A stretch of 7,421 nucleotides of DNA from Candidatus Bathyarchaeota archaeon (GCA_023144075.1 JAGLGJ010000051.1:1-7421), one strand, 5' to 3'; positions 1 through 5,250 are shown, counted from the stretch's first letter. Made by a program: numbers and translations. The notes: generated by a model from the letters alone, not told the origin.

Positions 1-54
1 GAAGGTTCCGTCATCTCTGTTGGCAGCGCCACATTTTGGACATTGTTTAACCAT
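1..54 (-). CDS. zinc-ribbon protein, N-terminal 18 residues only
   Basis: Only the first 18 codons are in the window; the gene continues beyond the left edge. The peptide reads MVKQCPKCGAANRDDGTF. Its CPKCG knuckle is typical of the N-terminal half of a short zinc ribbon, common at the start of small archaeal membrane or regulatory proteins, and the second Cys pair would lie outside the window. The ATG is supported by a GGAGG Shine-Dalgarno site 11 nt upstream. What follows the ribbon cannot be seen, so no function is assigned. Confidence 0.75.
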   Translation of the reverse strand, partial: MVKQCPKCGAANRDDGTF

Positions 55-65
55 TCTTTTTTTTT

Positions 66-70
66 CCTCC
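66..70 (-). promoter_or_regulatory. Shine-Dalgarno site of the zinc-ribbon gene
   Basis: The minus strand reads GGAGG here, followed by an A-rich 11-nt spacer and the ATG at 54. It supports that start codon. Several other genes in the window lack such a site, so this gene probably has a leadered mRNA. Confidence 0.6.
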
Positions 71-282
71 GAAACGAACTACAATTTGATATTTTACCCT
101 CCTATTAAGCACTTAAGCCTTTCCAAAAAGTCTCAAAATTAAGAGAAACTCCCACAACTCGCCAAATTTGGATGATAATATTCAATATGTTGTATATTCT
201 GTAAGGCCAAAGAACACTAATAATTGATATAACCTTAAACTCGAAGCTATCTATTCAGGCCCTGGTAGCTCAGCCTGGTAAG

Positions 283-302
283 ATGTCTTAAAGACACTGG
301 AA
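283..302 (+). other. putative D-arm (22/23) intron of tRNA-Thr(GGU)
   Basis: These 20 nt separate G22 from A23; their removal restores the D stem GCTC/GAGC and a loop AGCCTGGTAA. The insert contains a perfect hairpin TGTCT-TAA-AGACA (284-296). The cut sites sit at BHB spacing: AG^A directly before the hairpin, then 4 nt plus AA^A after it. The expected 4-bp central helix, however, does not form (GGTA against CTGG). It is therefore either a relaxed-motif intron or a retained extension of the D arm. The cut could shift by one base with the same product. The same architecture occurs in tRNA-Met at 2627-2647. Confidence 0.6.
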
Positions 303-317
303 AGCGTTGGCTTGGTA

Positions 318-330
318 AAAGACTCCGATG
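318..330 (+). other. 13-nt canonical intron (37/38) of tRNA-Thr(GGU)
   Basis: The insert lies between A37 (317) and A38 (331). The BHB fold checks out: exon TTGG (312-315) pairs with intron CCGA (325-328) as a 4-bp central helix. It is flanked by 3-nt bulges TA^A (316-318) and TG^A (329-331), next to the anticodon stem. The inner loop is only a few bases, so this is a minimal, bulge-helix-loop type substrate. Confidence 0.8.
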
Positions 331-449
331 AGTCAAAGGTCACGGGTTCGAAACCCGTCCGGGGCTCCATCATATTAACAACGAAAAGTCTCGCTGCTAT
401 AATCAATTTACATATCACATTTTCAATTACAATAAAGCTGCGATAATCA

Positions 450-1685
450 ATGGTTTATGATGCCATAATAATTGGAGCGGGCCCAGTCGGAGCAATGACT
501 GCGCGTCTGATATCGGAGAAAGGTTTCAAAACATTACTTTGTGAAGAACATAGTTCTATTGGAAGCCCACTTCACTGCACGGGAAAGTTGACTACTCACG
601 CATTTCAAGATTTTAATTTGCCAATAGAAACTATACTCAATTCCGTGAGCGCGGCCAAATTTTATTCTCCAAAAGGAATTGAATTCTCTATTCGTAAGGG
701 AAGTATTGATTCATATATTCTTGATCGAAAAATGTTAGATCAAAAATTAGTAGAGATAGCTTGCTCTTCAGGTTGTGAGCTATCTTTGCAAACGCGAGTC
801 CAGGATGTGCATATTGATTCAGATATGATCAATCTGAAGGTTAAGAGAATAGGTATTTCCGGTTATCTGAAATCGAGGTTAATCATTAATACTGAAGGAG
901 CAAGACCAACATTACTCAGGAAAGTTGGGCTAGAAGGGCCTAATCAAATCTTATCTGGATTGCAGTATGAAGTGACAGGTGTTGATATACATTCACAGGA
1001 TTGTGTCGAACTTTACTTTGGTAAGAATATCGCCCCAGGCTTCTTTGCATGGGTAGTCCCTCTGAACATGAATGTAGCTAGAGTTGGATTAGCTATTGAT
1101 AATAAATCCTCATCTTTTTCAGCACAATACTACCTTAGAAAATTTTTAAACCAGATTGTACGTCACGCAAAGCGTAGAAATGTAAAAATTGAGAATACAT
1201 ATTCAGGGACAATTCCAATAAGCGGACCAATCAAACGTTCATATACAGATAGAATGCTGGCCGTTGGAGATTCTGCAGGGCAAATAAAAGTCACCTCAGG
1301 AGGAGGTATATATTTTGGACTTAAGTGTGCAGAAATTGCATGTAAGATAGCGAATCAATGTTTGGAAAAAGATACACTTGGAGGAACCCATCTCAAACAA
1401 TATGAGACAATATGGAAAAAGACAATTGGACGAGAATTGAAAACGACATTATTTGTTAGAAAAATAATGAACAGCCTTACAGATGAAGAACTGGACCAAA
1501 TGTTTCTAATTTTAAATGACAAGAAAATCAAAAATATTGTCGAAAAGCATGGCGATACGGCTTATCAATCTAGAGTATTGCGGTCAATCTTACCTGATTT
1601 TTTAAATGCGTCTCTTAAGAAAAAAGGGGGTCTATTTTTTTTGGCTAAACTCCTTTTCAAAGGTCTCACTAGCACTTTACCATAA
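450..1685 (+). CDS. geranylgeranyl reductase family FAD-dependent oxidoreductase
   Basis: The 411-residue protein opens with a Rossmann FAD-binding motif GAGPVG (9-14). It carries HCTGKL (42-47), matching the conserved Cys-Gly segment of the geranylgeranyl reductase family. Further matches are PGFFAWVVP (196-204), corresponding to the family's PxxYxWxFP substrate-site motif, and the second FAD motif GDSAGQ (273-278) followed by SGGGI (283-287). Family members reduce double bonds of isoprenoid chains; in archaea the best-known role is saturating digeranylgeranylglycerophospholipid at the membrane. Paralogues act on other prenyl groups or are untested, so the substrate is inferred. The length is normal for the family. 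The ATG has no Shine-Dalgarno site, suggesting a leaderless or short-leader mRNA. It stands alone between tRNA-Thr and rpiA. Confidence 0.88.
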   Translation: MVYDAIIIGAGPVGAMTARLISEKGFKTLLCEEHSSIGSPLHCTGKLTTHAFQDFNLPIETILNSVSAAKFYSPKGIEFSIRKGSIDSYILDRKMLDQKLVEIACSSGCELSLQTRVQDVHIDSDMINLKVKRIGISGYLKSRLIINTEGARPTLLRKVGLEGPNQILSGLQYEVTGVDIHSQDCVELYFGKNIAPGFFAWVVPLNMNVARVGLAIDNKSSSFSAQYYLRKFLNQIVRHAKRRNVKIENTYSGTIPISGPIKRSYTDRMLAVGDSAGQIKVTSGGGIYFGLKCAEIACKIANQCLEKDTLGGTHLKQYETIWKKTIGRELKTTLFVRKIMNSLTDEELDQMFLILNDKKIKNIVEKHGDTAYQSRVLRSILPDFLNASLKKKGGLFFLAKLLFKGLTSTLP

Positions 1686-1754
1686 TCAATCCAATTGGCA
1701 ATTATCCTTATGACGAATGTATTTAAACTGAGTTCATAGTATTGGAAAAGTTAC

Positions 1755-1761
1755 ATTATAT
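1755..1761 (+). promoter_or_regulatory. TATA-like box for rpiA
   Basis: ATTATAT within an A+T-rich stretch lies about 30 nt before the rpiA ATG. That is the distance expected for an archaeal TATA box and a leaderless transcript, and no Shine-Dalgarno site is present. Based on spacing and composition only. Confidence 0.4.
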
Positions 1762-1790
1762 CTTAAGAATTAAAAGATGATTAATGTTAA

Positions 1791-2516
1791 ATGCGTGTTT
1801 CATTGAATTTGGGATTTAATTTGAAGAAAAAGCACAATATCATTAAAGAAGCCTGCTCTGAAGCAATAGAACTACTTCAAAACGGATATTCAGTGGGCCT
1901 GGGAAGCGGAAGAACCATGGCTCAAACTATGAAGATCATCGCTGAAAAGATTGAGCGAGATAAATTGAACTTGGCTTTTGTACCTTCATCATACCAAATT
2001 GAATTCTTGGCTAGAGAGCTGGGACTCAGGGTAATCGATCTTAATTCTGTACAAATCTTAGACCTAACGATTGACGGAGCCGATCAAGTTGAGTTAGGAA
2101 CATTAAACATGATAAAAGGTGGAGGTGCGGCTTTAACTCGAGAGAAAATAATAGGTTCAAATTCTACTAAGGTGGCGATAATAATAGATGAAAGCAAGTT
2201 AACAAAAAAACTTGGGGAAGGTATGTACGTTCCAATTGAGATTTTTCCATTCGGCATTAATGCAGTCATTAATAAGATTAAACAAGTTGGTGGCACAGTA
2301 ACTTTGAGACAAGGAGATGGTAAAGTTGGTCCGATTATCACTGACAACGGAAACATAATTGTTGATGCAAATTTTGGCCCGATAGACGATCCAATATCCC
2401 TCGAGAGTGAGATCAAAAAAATCCCTGGTGTTATCGAGGTTGGAATATTTTCTGGTATTGCCGACTTTGTCTATGTAGCTATGAAAGATGATGTGAAGAT
2501 ACTTCAACGTGAATAA
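1791..2516 (+). CDS. rpiA: ribose-5-phosphate isomerase A
   Basis: This cytosolic enzyme interconverts ribose 5-phosphate and ribulose 5-phosphate, supplying ribose for nucleotide synthesis. The signature elements appear in order: phosphate loop GLGSGRT (36-42), catalytic DGAD (95-98), KGGGAALTREK (109-119) with the Lys and Glu that match the active-site residues of E. coli RpiA, then DNGNIIVDANF (185-195) and the C-terminal IPGVIEVGIF (211-220). The residue after DGAD is Gln, where many family members have Glu. At 241 residues it is slightly longer than usual, with about 15 extra N-terminal residues. TTG codons at 1803, 1809 and 1821 are in-frame alternatives, but the ATG at 1791 fits the upstream TATA-like box. 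Its stop is 19 nt from the 3' end of the converging tRNA-Met. Confidence 0.95.
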   Translation: MRVSLNLGFNLKKKHNIIKEACSEAIELLQNGYSVGLGSGRTMAQTMKIIAEKIERDKLNLAFVPSSYQIEFLARELGLRVIDLNSVQILDLTIDGADQVELGTLNMIKGGGAALTREKIIGSNSTKVAIIIDESKLTKKLGEGMYVPIEIFPFGINAVINKIKQVGGTVTLRQGDGKVGPIITDNGNIIVDANFGPIDDPISLESEIKKIPGVIEVGIFSGIADFVYVAMKDDVKILQRE

Positions 2517-2549
2517 CCATTTACTAGGATTCAAGTGCCGGGGACGGGA

Positions 2550-2564
2550 TTTTCGGTGATATTT
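2550..2564 (-). other. 15-nt T-loop (59/60) intron of tRNA-Met
   Basis: The T loop here is 22 nt instead of 7. Exon TTCG (2570-2567) pairs perfectly with insert CGAA (2555-2552). This gives the 4-bp central helix flanked by bulges AC^A and AA^T, directly stacked on the T stem. Cutting there leaves the 7-nt loop TTCGACT. A cut at 58/59 would give TTCGAAT but lacks the helix, so 59/60 is preferred. The inner part is an 8-nt loop without a stem, i.e. a relaxed bulge-helix-loop motif. Confidence 0.78.
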
Positions 2565-2586
2565 GTCGAACCCGCGACCTCTGGAT

Positions 2587-2611
2587 CTCTCCAGAAGAAC
2601 TCAGATGACTT
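2587..2611 (-). other. 25-nt anticodon-loop (37/38) intron of tRNA-Met
   Basis: The insert separates A37 (2612) from A38 (2586); removing it restores the loop CTCATAA. The BHB is imperfect: exon CTC (2617-2615) pairs with GAG (2591-2589), but the fourth pair is A against G. The intron also holds CTGGA (2594-2590), a copy of the 5' anticodon-stem strand. It can fold with the true 3' strand TCCAG as a competing GAGA-tetraloop hairpin. Confidence 0.72.
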
Positions 2612-2626
2612 TATGAGTCCAGCGCT

Positions 2627-2647
2627 TGAACCTGCCCTTTCGGGCAT
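2627..2647 (-). other. putative D-arm (22/23) intron of tRNA-Met
   Basis: The 21-nt insert lies between G22 (2648) and A23 (2626). It holds a perfect hairpin TGCCC-GAAA-GGGCA (2646-2633) followed by GGTTCA. The layout matches the tRNA-Thr(GGU) insert: AG^A, five-bp hairpin beginning TG and ending CA, four bases, then a bulge ending CA^A before GC. The central helix would consist only of four G-U pairs (GGTT with GGTT), so the splice motif is weak. Confidence 0.62.
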
Positions 2648-2785
2648 CTAACCACAGCTGAGCCACCCCGGCACATCTCAATGATATACCGACACCTAAA
2701 AAAGTTTGATATATGAAATCAAGTTCACACTTTAAGTGAAAAAGTCAAAAGATAAAATCATACCTCATAATGAGTAGTAATTAAT

Positions 2786-2862
2786 GCCCCGGTAGCTCAG
2801 CTCGGTAGAGCGACGGCTTTGTAAGCCGTAGGTCATGGGTTCAAAACCCATCCGGGGCTCCA
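2786..2862 (+). tRNA. tRNA-Thr(UGU), no intron
   Basis: This is a regular 77-nt cloverleaf including encoded CCA. Acceptor GCCCCGG pairs with CCGGGGC and the D stem is GCTC/GAGC with loop AGCTCGGTA. Anticodon stem ACGGC/GCCGT surrounds loop TTTGTAA with anticodon TGT (2820-2822). The T arm is ATGGG/CCCAT around TTCAAAA. It serves as an internal reference for how the interrupted tRNA-Thr(GGU) should look after splicing. It is transcribed divergently from tRNA-Met, 113 nt away. Confidence 0.95.
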
Positions 2863-2954
2863 TATTTTCGATAAAAATAGACTTCTTTCTAGAATTGTGT
2901 TTCTTTAGGATTGATTTTGAAGTTAGAAAGTTCGCTACTGGAGAGAATTAATTA

Positions 2955-2962
2955 TTTTTTTT
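2955..2962 (+). terminator. oligo-T run downstream of tRNA-Thr(UGU)
   Basis: Eight consecutive T bases (broken by no other base) lie on the plus strand just beyond the cupin stop codon, about 90 nt after the tRNA. Oligo-T tracts act as intrinsic terminators in archaea. The distance makes the assignment tentative. Confidence 0.3.
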
Positions 2963-2963
2963 A

Positions 2964-3335
2964 TCAACTTCTTTGGTCATCAATATGTGGAATAATGCAA
3001 AGGAATCTCAATGTCTTACAGCCAGTGTTTATTATTTGGTGTCTTTCATTTGAATTTATGAGAATGACATCACCACTCTTAATCGCATGTTTTCCTTCTG
3101 AACTTTCTACTTCACCTTCTCCATCAAGAATGAAAACTTCATGCTCCCAAGGATGCTCATGCTTTGGACTAGACCTATTCTGATCAACCTCTAATAACCT
3201 CATGGCAAAATTTGGTGCACCCATCTTCTTAGTGATCAGCCATCTTACACTAACACCTTTGGCACTAAGCATTTCAGGCTCCGGTTTAATATTTTTATAA
3301 TTTATTATCTTCAAACTACATTTACGACTCCACAT
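2964..3335 (-). CDS. small single-domain cupin protein
   Basis: The 123-residue protein has both cupin motifs. Motif 1 is HEHPWEHE with His59, His61, Glu66 (His65 adjacent), followed by GEG at 72-74. Motif 2 is SGDVILINSNERH with His99 and Asn103. These supply the usual three-His/one-Glu metal site of a small beta-barrel. Such stand-alone cupins include enzymes and ligand sensors, so the substrate cannot be told from sequence. The ATG at 3335 has no convincing Shine-Dalgarno site; an in-frame TTG at codon 8 is an alternative start, just before KIINYKNI where family-like sequence begins. The gene follows the 3396-4043 gene on the same strand after 60 nt, containing an oligo-T run (minus strand 3382-3376) and a TATA-like ATTTTATG, so it likely has its own promoter. 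Confidence 0.85.
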   Translation of the reverse strand: MWSRKCSLKIINYKNIKPEPEMLSAKGVSVRWLITKKMGAPNFAMRLLEVDQNRSSPKHEHPWEHEVFILDGEGEVESSEGKHAIKSGDVILINSNERHQIINTGCKTLRFLCIIPHIDDQRS

Positions 3336-3362
3336 CTATCCAATTATACTATTGTCTATTCA

Positions 3363-3370
3363 CATAAAAT
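3363..3370 (-). promoter_or_regulatory. TATA-like box for the cupin gene
   Basis: The minus strand reads ATTTTATG about 30 nt before the ATG at 3335, right after a seven-T tract (3382-3376) that could terminate the preceding gene. The placement fits a leaderless cupin transcript. Composition-based only. Confidence 0.3.
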
Positions 3371-3395
3371 TCACTAAAAAAATTTAATATTTTAT

Positions 3396-4043
3396 CTAAT
3401 ATTTTTCCAATTGTTTACTTTTCGAGAAATCAAATGGAGCTAACTCTACTTTCTCGCGAAGGTCTTGCGGCAATTTAATCCAAATATTTCTCATTTTGTC
3501 GATATCTCTCTCATCGAAGTAGACCATAATTTTCTTACAATTCCTGATAAGACTCTTCTTTATATTCCAAAGGACTTGCTCAGGATGGGCATCAATATCT
3601 TCTGATGATTCAAACTCCACAGCAATCCAGTCTTGGTTTTTCCAATTCTCATGATCTATTCGACCGATTTCATGTGAGTCTGATAATTCGGCTAAATAGA
3701 CTGTTGTGGGCTGTCTCGTGTTTAATCTTGAGGCAATTCCTCCTTGTTTTTTCATTATAGATCTTATGGTTTTTACTAAATTCGAAAGTCTATTTTCTAT
3801 GTCTGAACCAAGGAAAGCCTCATTTTTTAGAGAAATAAGAAGTTCTAGGATCACTACAGGTGGATTCTTGAGTCCGTATACACTCCACCAGATTTTTTCC
3901 AACAATGTTTGAAGTGTATCATAATCGTAGGTCGAGTTACCGTATTTACTTTTTAATTGATGCAAAAAGTGTGATGAGTCTAATTCCAATATCATGTCAT
4001 ATGTTTTTTCATCGGTATCTTTTTCTGTGTCAGATGACTCCAT
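3396..4043 (-). CDS. uncharacterised protein, possible winged helix plus nuclease-like domain
   Basis: I do not recognise this 215-residue protein. The first 60 residues are acidic and helical. Residues about 62-120 (PPVVILELLISLKN..., then a basic KKQGGIASRLN and TTVYLAEL) have the helix and strand pattern of a winged-helix domain. Residues about 138-185 read DWIAVEFES, then NIKKSLIRNCKKIMVYF. This strand-ExE-helix-strand pattern resembles a reduced PD-(D/E)XK nuclease-like core, without the usual catalytic Lys. Both domain guesses are inference. The first ATG is at 4043, yet the frame stays open for 33 more codons (to a TAA at 4143-4145). The Lys/Glu-rich part of that stretch looks coding but has no ATG, GTG or TTG. 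Confidence 0.65.
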   Translation of the reverse strand: MESSDTEKDTDEKTYDMILELDSSHFLHQLKSKYGNSTYDYDTLQTLLEKIWWSVYGLKNPPVVILELLISLKNEAFLGSDIENRLSNLVKTIRSIMKKQGGIASRLNTRQPTTVYLAELSDSHEIGRIDHENWKNQDWIAVEFESSEDIDAHPEQVLWNIKKSLIRNCKKIMVYFDERDIDKMRNIWIKLPQDLREKVELAPFDFSKSKQLEKY

Positions 4044-4419
4044 ATTTTTTCCAAAAAGTTCAGATAATTTCTCAGTAACCCTTTCTTTTTCTTTTCTTTG
4101 AAAAACATCAAATGATAAAATGAACCCAGAGTGATACAGATTTTATCAATCCTTACGTATTTGGATTAATTTTTTACTGGTTGATATAATCTAACGGATT
4201 TCTATATATGAACATATAAAACATTGTAGTAAAACCTCTCCAAATTACGAATATTTCAATACGCATCAAGATATTCTGAAGAGTAGTAAGTGAATTAATT
4301 ATAACCTAGAAATAATTAGATATCCATCTAACAGTAACTCTTTTCTGTCAGTATTTGAACTACGATGCAATCTGCTTAAATTTCCAATCAGATTACTGAA
4401 AAGAAGTTTAACAGGTTTC
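4044..4419. other. 376-nt gene-free interval
   Basis: This A+T-rich stretch lies between two divergent units, the 3396-4043 gene (-) and tRNA-Pro (+). Its first 99 nt form the possible N-terminal extension of the minus-strand gene. TATA-like tracts occur (e.g. CTATATATG near 4202-4210 and TTAAATTT near 4376-4383, the latter about 40 nt before tRNA-Pro). A small inverted repeat TAGAT/ATCTA lies at about 4318-4331. I see no further gene, RNA or repeat array. Confidence 0.5.
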
Positions 4420-4519
4420 GGGGTCGTGGGCTAGTCTGGTCTACGCTACGCGGCTTGGGAGGCTCTTAAGGCTTCAGGATTCCGCGAGGTCGTGGGTTCA
4501 AATCCCACCGACCCCACCA
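4420..4519 (+). tRNA. tRNA-Pro(UGG) with one intron
   Basis: Acceptor GGGGTCG (4420-4426) pairs with CGACCCC (4509-4515), then discriminator A and encoded CCA (4517-4519). Anticodon stem CGCGG (4449-4453) pairs with CCGCG (4482-4486), anticodon TGG is at 4456-4458 and G37 follows as usual for Pro. The T arm is GTGGG-TTCAAAT-CCCAC. The D arm GGCT...CGCT has one G-U pair and a T-C mismatch at 13-22 but no insert, unlike the other two interrupted tRNAs. The mature length without the 21-nt intron is 79 nt including CCA. Confidence 0.92.
4460..4480 (+). other. 21-nt canonical intron (37/38) of tRNA-Pro(UGG)
   Basis: The intron lies between G37 (4459) and T38 (4481). Exon CTTG (4454-4457) pairs with intron CAGG (4475-4478) through the four pairs C-G, T-G, T-A and G-C. 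Bulges GG^A (4458-4460) and AT^T (4479-4481) flank it, stacked on the anticodon stem. This is a good BHB substrate for the archaeal tRNA splicing endonuclease, with a weak inner stem. Confidence 0.85.
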
Positions 4520-4554
4520 TGCGATTTCTGAGTTGTAAGAACCATAGATTCAAG

Positions 4555-4563
4555 TATTTAAAA
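4555..4563 (+). promoter_or_regulatory. TATA box for the 4635-5180 membrane-protein gene
   Basis: TATTTAAAA closely resembles the archaeal TATA consensus. Transcription would start near 4585-4590, giving a leader of roughly 45-50 nt. This is consistent with the strong Shine-Dalgarno site before the TTG start. Confidence 0.45.
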
Positions 4564-4622
4564 GAGGATAAGTTGATTTAATTCGTAAATTGTATTAATT
4601 TGTATATTGTATTCCTATTATT

Positions 4623-4630
4623 GGGGAGGA
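4623..4630 (+). promoter_or_regulatory. strong Shine-Dalgarno site fixing a TTG start
   Basis: GGGGAGGA ends 4 nt before the TTG at 4635. It is the best ribosome binding site in the window and decides in favour of this non-ATG start; the first in-frame ATG comes 25 codons later, inside a helical segment. Confidence 0.75.
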
Positions 4631-4634
4631 TCTA

Positions 4635-5180
4635 TTGTCTGGCGTCAAAAATAGTGAAAAAATCATAGAACTTATTCAGCAATTAGATACAGCTTATGAG
4701 AAAGGTTTGATGAGTCCCGACGAGTATAGAACTCTTAGACATGGACTTGAACTAAGATTAACTCCCGCTAAGCGAGCTGGTAAGAAACGAAAGTTCAAAT
4801 TGAAATATGCACTGATAACATTGATCATCATTATTGTAATCGTATCGGCATCATCACTACTTCTCATGCAAACCAATGTCCCAGGCTTTGGTAATAAACC
4901 AAGCTTTGAGATTTCAAATGTCAAGTTTGAACAAGCCAAATTGAGTTTCGATCTAAAAAATACAGGTACAGCGGAAGCAACTAATGTTGTAATTAAATTA
5001 CGTTCTAGCGAAGGCGACATCCCTATTCGCGACATAGATTCAGTAAAACCGGAAGACCCTCCTATGAACATAAATGAGAGCATTGACCTGGGAGAAAATC
5101 AAGAACTATACGGTGTTCAATTCAATATATTTGTGACTTGTAACGAGGAAGTGACCTATCTCTATCCTTTCACGCCATAA
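4635..5180 (+). CDS. single-pass membrane protein with SHOCT-like N-terminus and external beta domain
   Basis: The 181-residue protein starts at TTG. Residues 7-42 are helical, with a segment LDTAYEKGLMSPDEYRTLRHGLE resembling short SHOCT-type or coiled oligomerisation motifs (an inference). A strongly basic stretch (46-57, KRAGKKRKFKLK) precedes one hydrophobic helix at about 57-79, so the N-terminus should be cytoplasmic. Residues about 88-181 are outside and rich in beta strands. FDLKNTGTAEATNVVIKL (105-122) looks like the immunoglobulin-like CARDB or other FxxxNTG domains of archaeal surface proteins. The function is unknown; the architecture suggests an envelope-anchored protein. It faces tail-to-tail the secreted-protein gene at 5304-5750, with an oligo-T/oligo-A terminator pair between them. 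Confidence 0.82.
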   Translation: MSGVKNSEKIIELIQQLDTAYEKGLMSPDEYRTLRHGLELRLTPAKRAGKKRKFKLKYALITLIIIIVIVSASSLLLMQTNVPGFGNKPSFEISNVKFEQAKLSFDLKNTGTAEATNVVIKLRSSEGDIPIRDIDSVKPEDPPMNINESIDLGENQELYGVQFNIFVTCNEEVTYLYPFTP

Positions 5181-5198
5181 CCTTATTTCTCTTTCATA

Positions 5199-5215
5199 TT
5201 TTTTTCTAAAAAAAA
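5199..5215. terminator. two-way oligo-T terminator between convergent genes
   Basis: The plus strand has seven T bases (5199-5205) 18 nt after the stop at 5180. Directly beyond are eight A bases (5208-5215), which form an oligo-T run on the minus strand downstream of the 5304-5750 gene. Such tracts are typical archaeal intrinsic terminators and suit the tail-to-tail arrangement. Confidence 0.55.
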
Positions 5216-5250
5216 TTTCAAATTAGAACAATCAAATGTAGCGACTAAGA

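Larger units (their letters stand above)
259..369 (+). tRNA. tRNA-Thr(GGU) with anticodon-loop intron and D-arm insert
   Basis: The acceptor GCCCTGG (259-265) pairs with CCGGGGC (359-365), followed by discriminator T and an encoded CCA (367-369). The T arm is ACGGG/CCCGT around TTCGAAA (342-358). Anticodon stem TTGGC (307-311) pairs with GTCAA (332-336), and the anticodon GGT is at 314-316. Two inserts interrupt the standard fold: about 20 nt in the D arm (283-302) and 13 nt after position 37 (318-330). Removing both leaves a 78-nt tRNA with D stem GCTC/GAGC. Identity is supported by close resemblance to the intron-less tRNA-Thr(UGU) at 2786. A tRNA-Leu reading of the D-arm hairpin was considered and dropped. 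Confidence 0.9.
2536..2672 (-). tRNA. elongator tRNA-Met(CAU) with three inserts
   Basis: Acceptor GCCGGGG (2672-2666) pairs with CCCCGGC (2543-2537); the discriminator is A (2536) and CCA is not encoded. D stem GCTC pairs with GAGC once a 21-nt insert is removed. Anticodon stem CTGGA (2622-2618) pairs with TCCAG (2585-2581), and anticodon CAT is at 2615-2613. The T stem is GCGGG/CCCGT. The 137-nt gene becomes a regular 76-nt tRNA after removing 2627-2647 (D arm), 2587-2611 (37/38) and 2550-2564 (T loop). The reconstructed sequence (TGGCTCAG..., loop CTCATAA, variable AGGTC) is typical of archaeal elongator Met rather than initiator or tRNA-Ile2. Expression requires splicing and CCA addition. 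Confidence 0.88.

Noticed and set aside
281..300. Reading the D-arm hairpin of tRNA-Thr(GGU) as an anticodon arm for Leu(UAA)
   Set aside because: The stem has an A-C mismatch in the arm and leaves an oversized variable region, whereas the Thr reading fits a BHB intron and the sister tRNA-Thr.
2084..2534. Two open frames on the minus strand across the end of rpiA
   Set aside because: They lie antisense to the strongly conserved rpiA, overlap each other in different frames and resemble no protein.
2550..2564. Splice at 58/59 instead of 59/60 in tRNA-Met
   Set aside because: It would give the common TTCGAAT loop, but the flanking bases do not pair (GTTC with CCGA); 59/60 gives a perfect TTCG/CGAA helix.
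2536..2672. tRNA-Ile2 (CAU, lysidine or agmatidine type) or initiator Met
   Set aside because: The reconstructed arms and acceptor (GCCGGGG...CCCCGGC, A73) match archaeal elongator Met, and initiator features are absent.
2911..3183. Open frame on the plus strand across the cupin gene
   Set aside because: Antisense to a clear cupin with both metal motifs; the translation is low-complexity and Cys/Ser-rich.
3706..3912. Short plus-strand frame
   Set aside because: It is a shadow of the 3396-4043 gene with no ribosome binding site or recognisable sequence.
4044..4419. Box C/D small RNA or other ncRNA in the long intergenic gap
   Set aside because: Isolated CTGA and TGAT-like words occur, but no paired C and D boxes with a plausible guide between them.
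4694..5083. Minus-strand frame inside the membrane-protein gene
   Set aside because: The plus-strand gene has a promoter-like box, a strong Shine-Dalgarno site and a sensible domain layout; the antisense frame has none.
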